A DNA stretch of 9,337 nt from an uncultured Macromonas sp. (lineage in GTDB: Bacteria; Pseudomonadota; Gammaproteobacteria; Burkholderiales; Burkholderiaceae): NCBI GenBank assembly GCA_946481585.1, contig CAMLOF010000101.1:1-9337 (forward strand). The letters are read 5' to 3'. The notes under the pieces were generated by a model. The model saw nothing but the letters and a program-made list of their open reading frames with translations. It did no database searches and was not told the DNA's origin. A program made the translations under genes and the position numbers. Shown here in pieces: positions 1 to 5,887 of the stretch (its first letter is position 1; each line of letters starts with the position of its first letter).

Positions 1-53
1 ATACCGGCCTGTCACGCCGGGGGTCGCGGGTTCGAGTCCCGTCCACTCCGCCA
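1..53 (+). tRNA. tRNA-Asp (anticodon GTC), 5' end outside the window
   Basis: This is the 3' two-thirds of an aspartate tRNA. The anticodon stem is CCGGC (4-8) with GCCGG (16-20), enclosing the loop CTGTCAC with anticodon GTC at 11-13. The T arm is GCGGG-TTCGAGT-CCCGT (26-42), followed by the acceptor 3' strand CCACTCC, discriminator G50 and an encoded CCA at 51-53. The acceptor 5' strand, D arm and first anticodon-side bases lie left of the window. All bases seen agree with the usual bacterial tRNA-Asp sequence. No integrase gene or repeated tRNA 3' end follows it here, so it is not visibly used as an attachment site. Confidence 0.97.
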
Positions 54-62
54 GCATTCAGC

Positions 63-89
63 AAAAAGCCCGCCTTTGGCGGGCTTTTT
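63..89. terminator. Bidirectional intrinsic terminator
   Basis: A perfect hairpin has arms AAAAAGCCCGCC (63-74) and GGCGGGCTTTTT (78-89) and a 3-base TTT loop. The GC-rich stem is followed by a T run when read on either strand. It therefore suits both the rightward tRNA-Asp transcript, which ends 10 bases earlier, and the leftward gene pair whose last stop is at 142. The stretch 90-141 holds nothing else that I recognise. Confidence 0.93.
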
Positions 90-141
90 CATTGGGCGCT
101 CGGAGATTAGGCGCTCGGAACGCGCCGCCAGCGCACCCCTT

Positions 142-522
142 TCAGGGCTGGTGTGCTGCTGCCCTCACGAGTTGTTGTTGCCACCAGTTCTGGGCTTCCT
201 CACCCAAAGGCTCGGCGAGCCGGGCAGGCAACGGCCATTGAAGCAGTTCTGCCAAGCGGCTTACCACCCAGAGTGCCTCACCTTCGCTCAGTCGGCCTTC
301 TTCTGCCACCAGGCCTTGCAGCATGCGGCCCAGCACATCGCCTTCAGTGATGCCAAGCTTCACCAGCACCTGGCTAGCATGTTCGGTGAGCATTTGCGCC
401 ATGTCTTCGCAAAGCTCGAACTTTTCGGCTAAGGCCGAACGATCAATGGACGGTTTGCGCTGGCCAGGTGTGATGAAAAGCTCCGCGAAAGAGTCGGGCA
501 CAAGCAATTGGGACTCATCCAT
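142..522 (-). CDS. Small conserved helical protein of unknown function
   Basis: This encodes a 126-residue soluble protein with no signal peptide or membrane segment. The most striking stretch is ELCEDMAQMLTEHA (about residues 36-49), followed by a helix-rich region and WVVSRLAELLQWP (85-97). From memory, similar short proteins in Burkholderiales are often annotated 'ATPase with chaperone activity'. No Walker A or B motif is visible, so that name is not supported here. The start at 522 was chosen because its context ATGGATGA overlaps the stop of the upstream zinc-ribbon gene by 8 bases, a layout typical of translational coupling, and because homologues as I recall them begin near DESQ. In-frame ATGs at 534 and 552 are alternatives. 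It is the second and last gene of a leftward pair and is followed by the terminator at 63-89. Function is not known. Confidence 0.8.
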   Translation of the reverse strand: MDESQLLVPDSFAELFITPGQRKPSIDRSALAEKFELCEDMAQMLTEHASQVLVKLGITEGDVLGRMLQGLVAEEGRLSEGEALWVVSRLAELLQWPLPARLAEPLGEEAQNWWQQQLVRAAAHQP

Positions 523-790
523 GGGCGGTCCCATCGCGCCATTCGCGCACATCGGTGAATGAGAATTTGCAACGCACACACTGGTAGCGGCCAGTGGGGC
601 GCATGGCACCAAGCGGGTCCCGGTCGAGGACGGGGCGGTAGGCAGTGGCGCCGCAACGGTGGCAGGCGTTCATGGGTCTCCCTGGGTTCATGCTGGCATT
701 GTGCCAAGTTTCACGCGCGCTTTCGGGCATGCCTTGAATGGCCTTGGGCGTGGCGCGCATGCCCATGTAGAGAACGTTGGAGGTGTGCAT
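515..790 (-). CDS. Small zinc-ribbon protein
   Basis: The 91-residue product carries a CxxC-x24-CxxC zinc ribbon in its C-terminal half (Cys43, Cys46, Cys71, Cys74), with the second pair in RYQCVRCKFSF. These four cysteines probably bind one structural zinc. The partner, nucleic acid or protein, cannot be read from the sequence. The start is open to question. The ATG at 790 has a strong Shine-Dalgarno AAAGGAG (797-803) 6 bases upstream, which favours the 91-residue form. An ATG at 673, with a weaker GGGAG before it, would give a 52-residue protein that is only the zinc ribbon, and I recall homologues of about that length. Codons between 673 and 790 look coding at first (many C or G third positions), with one rare AGA near the join. 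The stop overlaps the next gene by 8 bases, so the two are probably co-translated. Confidence 0.72.
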   Translation of the reverse strand: MHTSNVLYMGMRATPKAIQGMPESARETWHNASMNPGRPMNACHRCGATAYRPVLDRDPLGAMRPTGRYQCVRCKFSFTDVREWRDGTAHG

Positions 791-796
791 CCGTGG

Positions 797-821
797 CTCC
801 TTTGCGGCACGGGGTGTGCCG
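797..821 (-). promoter_or_regulatory. Strong ribosome binding site with an adjoining hairpin
   Basis: Read leftward, AAAGGAG (797-803) lies 6 bases before the ATG at 790 and decides for the longer form of the zinc-ribbon protein. Directly 5' of it in the mRNA is a small hairpin with 6-bp arms CGGCAC (805-810) and GTGCCG (816-821) around a 5-base loop. The hairpin ends one base from the Shine-Dalgarno and could tune access to it. The ribosome site is clear; a role for the hairpin is inference. Confidence 0.55.
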
Positions 822-847
822 TGGTTGGGTCCATTGTGGGCAGCCTC

Positions 848-935
848 CGTATCAAAAAACGATACGCCTTCGGTAGGTCGCGCAGGCACAGGCACGAGGG
901 GGCATTGTCCGGATTGGCTATTTCCGAAGGCGTAT
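848..935. repeat. Nested inverted repeats in the divergent spacer
   Basis: Two overlapping dyads lie in the 204-base gap between the leftward zinc-ribbon gene and the rightward carbonic anhydrase gene. The first is CGTATC (848-853) and GATACG (861-866) around AAAAAAC. The second is a perfect 12-bp pair, ATACGCCTTCGG (862-873) and CCGAAGGCGTAT (924-935), separated by 50 bases. They share the GTAT/ATAC core, giving three related half-sites in one spacer. The arrangement suits a dimeric regulator acting on both divergent promoters, but no regulator gene is adjacent and I cannot name the family. I see no convincing sigma-70 promoter in the gap. Confidence 0.6.
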
Positions 936-994
936 GGACAGCCGGTGGCCCTTGAGGCAATCTGGGTGTTTGACTCACACCGCAAACGTAGCCT

Positions 995-1675
995 ATGGAC
1001 TCCAATGACGATCTGCTGTCGCGCCTGCGCGAGTTTCATGCAGACTACTTTCCCAGGCACCAGCAACGCTTCCAGGACCTGGTAGCCGAGGGGCAGCACC
1101 CCAAGACACTGTTCATTGGCTGTTCGGATTCGCGTGTGGTGCCATGGCTGTTGACGGGGGCGGGGCCCGGTGACCTGTTTATCGTGCGCAACGTGGGGGC
1201 GCTGGTGCCGCCTTACGACGGTTCGCACGGCCTGCACGGCACGATGGCGGGTGTGGAATTCGCGGTGTTGAGCCTGAAGGTGGAACACATCATTGTGTGC
1301 GGGCACAGCCACTGTGGCGCCATTCGCGCGGCGTACGAAGGAGCGCCCGAAGGGGCACCTGCGTTGAAGAGCTGGCTGCACCTGGTGGACGAGGCCTTGC
1401 TGCCCGTGCAGACCACCAAGGAGGCGCTGCGGCGCACCGAGCAGCGCAGCGTGGTGCTGCAACTGGAACGTCTGTTGGACTACCCCATGGTGCGCGCTGG
1501 CGTGGAGGCTGGCACCTTGCAACTGCACGGCTGGCACTTCGTCATTGAAGACGGTGAGGTGCACGTGTTCGACGCGGAGACGGGCCTGTTCGTGCCTGCA
1601 TCTGAGGCGCAGCACAGTGGCACGGGGCCGTTCCCGCCCTACGTGGAGAACGACGGGCAGGTCCCGGACGTATGA
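995..1675 (+). CDS. Beta-class carbonic anhydrase
   Basis: This 226-residue cytoplasmic zinc enzyme interconverts CO2 and bicarbonate, supplying bicarbonate for carboxylation reactions and pH balance. The family signature is complete. CSDSR at 43-47 gives zinc ligand Cys43 and the Asp45-Arg47 dyad. CGHSHCGA at 102-109 gives ligands His104 and Cys107. RNVGALVPP (65-73), in the active-site region of the family, is also present. Length is normal for bacterial Can/CynT-type enzymes. No cyanase or SulP-type bicarbonate transporter gene is adjacent, so neither a cynT assignment nor a specific uptake role is supported. The ATG at 995 is the natural start from alignment with the family, although no good Shine-Dalgarno precedes it. 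It runs toward the hemerythrin gene with only 24 bases between the two stops, and I see no terminator hairpin in that gap. Confidence 0.95.
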   Translation: MDSNDDLLSRLREFHADYFPRHQQRFQDLVAEGQHPKTLFIGCSDSRVVPWLLTGAGPGDLFIVRNVGALVPPYDGSHGLHGTMAGVEFAVLSLKVEHIIVCGHSHCGAIRAAYEGAPEGAPALKSWLHLVDEALLPVQTTKEALRRTEQRSVVLQLERLLDYPMVRAGVEAGTLQLHGWHFVIEDGEVHVFDAETGLFVPASEAQHSGTGPFPPYVENDGQVPDV

Positions 1676-1699
1676 GCTTTACTGGCCCTTTGCGATGTT

Positions 1700-2140
1700 T
1701 CAGCCGCGCGGTAACTGGCGCTGCGCTTGGCCAGTTTGCCCATGCACGCGCCGGATGAATTCGAGCAATTCCTTGTCGGAGCGGCGGATGTGCAGCGAAA
1801 GCCAGTCGCGCAGCACGGTGGAGAGCTGTGCCGCCACGGTGATGTGGCCCGCCTCGTAGCGCTGCTGCAGTTCGCGCAGGCTGTTCACGAAGTGGGCGTG
1901 GCCCTTGCGGTGCCCTTCCAGGTTGGGGAAGTGCACTGCCTCCATCTGGGCTTCCTCGCGGCGCAGGTGGTCGCTCGTGTAGCGGATGAGTTCCTCCAGG
2001 ATCTGACCGACGATCTCGACGCCACGGCCTTCGCTCGTGGCGGTGTGCAACTGGTTGACCAGATCGACGAGGTGGCGGTGGTCTGCGTCGATGGGGCCGT
2101 TGTCGATGACCATGTCATCGGCCCATTGGAAATAAGCCAT
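1700..2140 (-). CDS. Bacteriohemerythrin
   Basis: This 146-residue single-domain protein should fold as a four-helix bundle holding a non-heme diiron site that binds O2 reversibly and, in some members, NO. All seven expected ligands are present: His21, His58, Glu62 (HLRRE), His77 and His81 (HRKGH), His117 and Asp122 (HIRRSD). The N-terminal FQWADDMVIDNGPIDADH is typical of the bacterial family. There is no signal peptide, so it acts in the cytoplasm. The start is supported by AGGAG 8 bases upstream. It begins 16 bases after the stop of the chemoreceptor gene and its ribosome site lies in that gap, so the two are probably one operon. It may deliver, store or sense O2 for taxis or for the neighbouring nitrogen-oxide metabolism. 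The ligand set is seen; the role is inferred. Confidence 0.95.
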   Translation of the reverse strand: MAYFQWADDMVIDNGPIDADHRHLVDLVNQLHTATSEGRGVEIVGQILEELIRYTSDHLRREEAQMEAVHFPNLEGHRKGHAHFVNSLRELQQRYEAGHITVAAQLSTVLRDWLSLHIRRSDKELLEFIRRVHGQTGQAQRQLPRG

Positions 2141-2156
2141 GCGGTTGTCTCCTGTT

Positions 2157-3704
2157 TCAGGCGGCGAGGCGGAACACGCTGACCGCCTGCACCAGCGCTT
2201 TGGCCTGGTGTTCAAGGGATTGAGCAGCAGCAGCCGACTCTTCCACCAAGGCAGCGTTCTGCTGTGTCACCTGGTCCATCTGGCCCACGGCTTGGTTGAT
2301 CTGGTCCAGGCCGCTGGATTGGTCCTGGCTGGCCATGGTGACCTCGCGCATGAGGTCGGCCACGCGGCGCACGTGCACGACGATCTCGTCCATGGTGCTG
2401 CCCGCCTGTTCCACGAGCTTGCAGCCCTGGGACACGTTTTGGACGGAGTTGCCGATGAGGTCCTTGATTTCTTTGGCAGCTGTGGCGGAGCGCCCGGCCA
2501 GGCTGCGCACTTCGCTGGCTACCACGGCAAAACCACGCCCCTGTTCACCGGCGCGCGCTGCTTCCACGGCGGCGTTGAGCGCCAGGATGTTGGTCTGGAA
2601 GGCAATGCCGTCGATGACGCCGATGATGTCGGCAATGCGTTTGGACGAGGCGTTGATGGCTTCCATGGTGTCAACGACCTGACCGACCACGGTGCCGCCT
2701 TTGACCGCCACTTCGGAGGCGGACTCGGCCAGCTGGTTGGCGTGCCTTCCGCTGTCGTAGTTCTGCTTCACGGTCTGGGTGAGTTCGGCCATGGACGCAG
2801 CGGTTTGTTCCAGCGCGCTGGCTTGTTCTTCGGTACGGGACGACAGATCGAGGTTGCCTGCCGCAATTTGGCTGGTGGCCGTGGCCATGCCGTCTGCACC
2901 CTGGCGTACCTGGCTGACGATGCTGGTGAGGCTGTCGTTCATGTCGCGCAGCGCTTCAAGAAGCTGCCCGCATTCGTCGCGGCTGGTCACGGTGATCTGG
3001 TTGTCCAGATGGCCTTGTGCCACGCGCTGTGACAAGGTGACGGCCTGGCGCAAGGGGCGGGTGATGGAGCGTGTGACCCACATGGCAAAGCCCACGGCAA
3101 TGAGCACGCTGGCCAGCCCCAGCACCACCAGCAGTTGCCGTGAAGCGGCAATGCTGGCTTGCACTTCGGCGCTGCTTGACGTGACGACTTTTTGCTGCAG
3201 GGCGTTGAGCTTGTCGATGGGTTGTTGCAGGGCGTCGAGCGCGGGCAGTGTTTCGGTGATCATGAGGCGGGTGGCGCCTTCGCGGTCCCCGGCGTCAACG
3301 AGCTGGGCAACGCGCCCGAAGGAGGCGACGTACTGGCCGCGGGCTTGTTTCAGCGTGGCAAGCAGGTCTTTGCCCTCTTGCAGGTAGACCAGCCGGTCCA
3401 ACGTTTCCAGCGCAACGTCGATGTCTTTCTTGTTGCTGGCGATGCGATCCTTGACCAGTTGGATGTGTGCCGGGTCTGTGCTGATGAGCAGCTCCATCGT
3501 GCGCCGCGCGTTGGCACGCGTGGTGGCGTTGATGGTGCCCGCTGCCTGCGCCTTGACCCAGTCGGATTCGATGATGCGGGTGTTGATGCCACCGATGCCG
3601 TTGAGGCGGAGGATGGCGATTACCACGGCCAGGACGGAGAGAAAGATGAGAAGGCCGAACCCGAGGCCGAGGCGGGTGCCTATCTTCAAGTCGTTGAATT
3701 TCAT
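2157..3704 (-). CDS. Methyl-accepting chemotaxis protein with periplasmic four-helix sensor
   Basis: This is a 515-residue inner-membrane chemoreceptor. It has a short cytoplasmic start ([12 protein letters not shown]), TM1 at about 13-33, a periplasmic helical ligand-binding domain at about 34-189 (4HB/Tar type), TM2 at about 190-211, a HAMP domain at about 212-264 and a long cytoplasmic coiled coil. The kinase-contacting hairpin tip is clear ([20 protein letters not shown], 364-383, then [14 protein letters not shown] to 400). Likely methylation helices lie around [18 protein letters not shown] (291-308) and near [16 protein letters not shown] (485-500). The C-terminus ends VFRLAA and lacks an NWETF-type CheR-docking pentapeptide. 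The ATG at 3704 matches the usual start of this family. A GAGG lies very close to it, and a TTG at 3725 is a less likely start. The ligand cannot be predicted. The hemerythrin gene follows after 16 bases, which hints at O2- or redox-linked taxis. Confidence 0.95.
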   Translation of the reverse strand: MKFNDLKIGTRLGLGFGLLIFLSVLAVVIAILRLNGIGGINTRIIESDWVKAQAAGTINATTRANARRTMELLISTDPAHIQLVKDRIASNKKDIDVALETLDRLVYLQEGKDLLATLKQARGQYVASFGRVAQLVDAGDREGATRLMITETLPALDALQQPIDKLNALQQKVVTSSSAEVQASIAASRQLLVVLGLASVLIAVGFAMWVTRSITRPLRQAVTLSQRVAQGHLDNQITVTSRDECGQLLEALRDMNDSLTSIVSQVRQGADGMATATSQIAAGNLDLSSRTEEQASALEQTAASMAELTQTVKQNYDSGRHANQLAESASEVAVKGGTVVGQVVDTMEAINASSKRIADIIGVIDGIAFQTNILALNAAVEAARAGEQGRGFAVVASEVRSLAGRSATAAKEIKDLIGNSVQNVSQGCKLVEQAGSTMDEIVVHVRRVADLMREVTMASQDQSSGLDQINQAVGQMDQVTQQNAALVEESAAAAQSLEHQAKALVQAVSVFRLAA

Positions 3705-3752
3705 GCCTCGATCGTAAGAATTCAAGGCATGCGTGGGGATCGCCCGCAGGTA

Positions 3753-3760
3753 CTATCGGC
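3753..3760 (-). promoter_or_regulatory. Possible sigma-28 (FliA) -10 element upstream of the chemoreceptor gene
   Basis: Read leftward, positions 3760-3753 are GCCGATAG, one base from the FliA -10 consensus GCCGATAA, and would give a leader of roughly 40 bases before the ATG at 3704. Chemoreceptor genes are often FliA-dependent. However, no TAAA-like -35 is present at the expected distance; a GC-rich 5-bp hairpin, CCCCC-TGC-GGGGG (3762-3774), occupies that place. The -10 match is seen; promoter function is weakly supported. Confidence 0.25.
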
Positions 3761-3814
3761 GCCCCCTGCGGGGGATGCAAAGGAACTATCTGGGGTATGG
3801 GGATGCTGGGCGTG

Positions 3815-4429
3815 TCAGGCCAGACGGGACCAGTAGGCGGCAACGTCTGGGCGCTGCCGGGGGCGCCGTTCCGTGGCGATGGTACCGACATTGACGAAGC
3901 ACAGCGCGTGTTCGCCTGGTGCCAGCCGAAACAGCGTGCGAATGGCCTGGGATTCCATGGACTTGCCGCTGGTGAGGCTGGACCCATAGCCCAGGGCCGT
4001 GGCCATGAGCAGCATGTTCTGGATGGCGGCGCCAGCGGAGACCAGCCGGTCGTGTGCAGAGATTTCGGTCTGCTCGTCTAGCAGGCGGGCCACGGCCAGC
4101 AGCAGCCAGGGCGAGCGATAGGCTTTTTCTCGGGCTTGTTCTACCTCTTCGGGGCTGGCCTGAGGGTCGCGTTCCAGCAGTGCGGCGGCGAAGGCATCGC
4201 CCAGGGCGGCACGGCGGTCGGGCGGGATTTCGATGAAGCGCCAGGGCAGCAACTGGTCGTGATCGGGCGCGGCCGCAGCGGCCCGCAGGATGGTCTGCTG
4301 CTGCAGCAGGTCTGGCCCGGGCTCGGCCAGACGCTTGGGCAGGGTGGTGCGGCGGCTGTGCAGGAGCGTTTCGGCCCATTGGCGGGCGTCCTGGGTGCTG
4401 TCCTGCGGGGCAGGTGGTTGCTGGTGCAT
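3815..4429 (-). CDS. Nitroreductase family protein (FMN-dependent, YdjA-like)
   Basis: The product is a 204-residue cytoplasmic flavoprotein of the nitroreductase superfamily, which as a dimer binds FMN and uses NAD(P)H to reduce nitro compounds, quinones or other substrates. Visible family features are the N-terminal LLHSRRTTLPKRL (22-34) with arginines for the FMN phosphate, AAAAPDHDQLLPWRFIEI (51-68), the central SAGAAIQNMLLMATALGYGS (131-150) and the C-terminal FVNVGTI (178-184). The compact length fits the YdjA branch. The ATG at 4429 is the first good start; a TTG 54 bases upstream would overlap the preceding gene and is less likely. It follows the nnrS-type gene by 19 bases and is probably co-transcribed, which suggests work on nitrogen-oxide or nitrosative-stress products. 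The true substrate is unknown. Confidence 0.9.
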   Translation of the reverse strand: MHQQPPAPQDSTQDARQWAETLLHSRRTTLPKRLAEPGPDLLQQQTILRAAAAAPDHDQLLPWRFIEIPPDRRAALGDAFAAALLERDPQASPEEVEQAREKAYRSPWLLLAVARLLDEQTEISAHDRLVSAGAAIQNMLLMATALGYGSSLTSGKSMESQAIRTLFRLAPGEHALCFVNVGTIATERRPRQRPDVAAYWSRLA

Positions 4430-4448
4430 GTCTCGTGGTGTGAGGGAA

Positions 4449-5807
4449 TCAGTCGGGGCGGCCGTCGGCACGCGGGCGGCCAAACCAGTCGAGCAGCCGC
4501 AGGCTCCACGGTACCACGCTAACGCACCACAGCAGGGCTGACAGCAGGGTCAGGGCATTGGCCAGTTCGGGTTGACCGGTGCTCATGGCAGCGGCCACAC
4601 GGGCAAGGGCAGCCAATTGGAGTAGGCCGAACAGCGACCAGGTGAGATTGTCTGCCACGAGTTTGCGCCCGCCATGGCCACAGGAAACGCGGGTGACCAT
4701 GGCCAGCATGAGCGAGCCCATGAAACCGATGGTGGTGGCGTGCAGTGCGCCCAGCGCCCAAGGCGCTGAGCGGATGACGACCGACCAGAAGTGCCCAAGG
4801 GCGTCTAGCAGGAAGGCGATGCCCAGCCACACGAAGCCGACGTGCAGCATGGCGAGCAGGCGGATGCTGAGGCTTTGCGCCAGACCCCACATGAAGGCCA
4901 GCCACAGCACGACCAGGCCGCTCACGGCCATCCAGAAGCTGCTGAGGGTCTGCAGGGTGGTCACATTCCAGCCGGACCATTCAAACCAGACGAGAACGAC
5001 CTTTTGCGCAACGGCCAGCAGCAGGAAGTACAGGACCCACATGGGCCGCCATACCGCCACCATGGGCAGCGCGCTGGAGGTGAAGAAAGGAATGAGCCGG
5101 TGCGCCGCAGCGATGAAGGTGGTGGCAACAAAGCCCCACAGGCCGGTGAGGAGCCAGACACGCGTGAGGTCCACCCTGCCTGCGAGCAGAGAGATGCCAG
5201 CGCAGGCAAGGCACAGCGAGCCAAGGGCCCCAGCGAGGAGAATGACGTGGGGGTGTGCCTTGTCTTCCGCGTTGCTGCTGCGGGTGAGGTGCCAGAAGCG
5301 CCAGAGGTTCCAGCTGAGGCCTGCCCACGCCAGGGCCATGCCGCCGAAGGCTGCGAACGGGTGCCAGTGGCTGCCCGCAATGAAAGTGAGCCAGCCCACA
5401 GTTTGCAGCAGGGTTGCGCCAGCCATCTGGCGGGCAGGCGGCGCTGGCACACCCAGCCACTTGGGGCCGGCGGTGAACAGAAAACCCGAGAAGAACAGCG
5501 GCATGAAGCCATAGACCATCAACACGCCGTGGGTGATGGTGGGTGACACGGCCAGATAGGGCACGGGTAGCCAGCCCATGCGGGTGGTCTGCAGCCATAG
5601 CCACCACGCACTGCTGCAGATGAGCAGCAGGCACGCTGCCGCGAACCCCAGACGGTGTGGGGCCCACAGCAACCGGGCAGGACGCCAGTGGACCGAATGG
5701 TCCACGCCGTCGGGCCAGGCATGGAGGTAAAAGGCTTTGTCGCGCACGATGCAGCAAATGTGGCCTGAAGCGGACTTTGGCGCTATCCTCCGATGGTCGG
5801 TCAGCAT
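4449..5807 (-). CDS. nnrS: NnrS family heme-copper membrane protein
   Basis: This is a polytopic inner-membrane protein of about 452 residues with roughly twelve hydrophobic segments. NnrS proteins bind heme and copper and are associated with nitric oxide: they occur with denitrification genes and protect against nitrosative stress. Typical features here are APHRLGF (49-55) before TM1, ITHGVLMVYGFMPLFFSGF (91-109), AAHRLIPFF (234-242), His322 in LAMLHVGF, and ALHATTIGFMGSL (355-367) leading into MVTRVSCGHGGR (370-381). The histidines are the likely metal ligands. The start is uncertain. The ATG at 5807 lacks a clear Shine-Dalgarno, and the first twenty codons include rare AGG and ATA. A GTG at 5747 would give a 432-residue protein starting RDKAFY. 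The gene is divergent from narX, 80 bases away if 5807 is right, and heads a probable operon with the nitroreductase gene. Confidence 0.92.
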   Translation of the reverse strand: MLTDHRRIAPKSASGHICCIVRDKAFYLHAWPDGVDHSVHWRPARLLWAPHRLGFAAACLLLICSSAWWLWLQTTRMGWLPVPYLAVSPTITHGVLMVYGFMPLFFSGFLFTAGPKWLGVPAPPARQMAGATLLQTVGWLTFIAGSHWHPFAAFGGMALAWAGLSWNLWRFWHLTRSSNAEDKAHPHVILLAGALGSLCLACAGISLLAGRVDLTRVWLLTGLWGFVATTFIAAAHRLIPFFTSSALPMVAVWRPMWVLYFLLLAVAQKVVLVWFEWSGWNVTTLQTLSSFWMAVSGLVVLWLAFMWGLAQSLSIRLLAMLHVGFVWLGIAFLLDALGHFWSVVIRSAPWALGALHATTIGFMGSLMLAMVTRVSCGHGGRKLVADNLTWSLFGLLQLAALARVAAAMSTGQPELANALTLLSALLWCVSVVPWSLRLLDWFGRPRADGRPD

Positions 5808-5848
5808 CTGTGATCTTTGGGTGTCTGGCCGCACTGCCGCTAGTTCTT

Positions 5849-5863
5849 TCGAACGATGTTCGA
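5849..5863. promoter_or_regulatory. Short palindrome in the nnrS-narX divergent gap
   Basis: TCGAAC (5849-5854) and GTTCGA (5858-5863) form a perfect 6-bp dyad around GAT, ending 24 bases before the narX start. Its size fits an operator for a dimeric regulator, or chance in a GC-rich genome. I found no FNR-type TTGAT-N4-ATCAA and no NarL heptamer pair between 5748 and 5887, so regulation of this divergent gap is otherwise unexplained. Confidence 0.3.
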
Positions 5864-5887
5864 CCCCTGCCGACCAGAAACCATTGC

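Noticed and set aside
1..141. tRNA-Asp 3' end as an integration site of a mobile element
   Set aside because: No integrase, no direct repeat of the tRNA 3' end and no foreign-looking genes follow within the window.
970..998. TTGACT (970-975) and CTATGG (993-998) as a sigma-70 promoter for the carbonic anhydrase gene
   Set aside because: The -10 is poor and overlaps the ATG at 995, so the transcript would start inside the coding region.
791..1615. Leftward open frame antisense to the carbonic anhydrase gene, continuous with the zinc-ribbon gene
   Set aside because: It mirrors the codon structure of the clearly real carbonic anhydrase gene, its product is a low-complexity His/Arg/Gln-rich shadow, and the good ribosome site is only at 797-803.
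2139..3032. Rightward 297-codon open frame antisense to the chemoreceptor gene
   Set aside because: The product is a Gly/His/Val-rich shadow of a GC-rich coding strand with no recognisable domain; the opposite strand encodes a complete chemoreceptor.
3705..3725. TTG at 3725 as the start of the chemoreceptor gene
   Set aside because: It adds seven residues absent from the usual family start; the ATG at 3704 matches the typical N-terminus.
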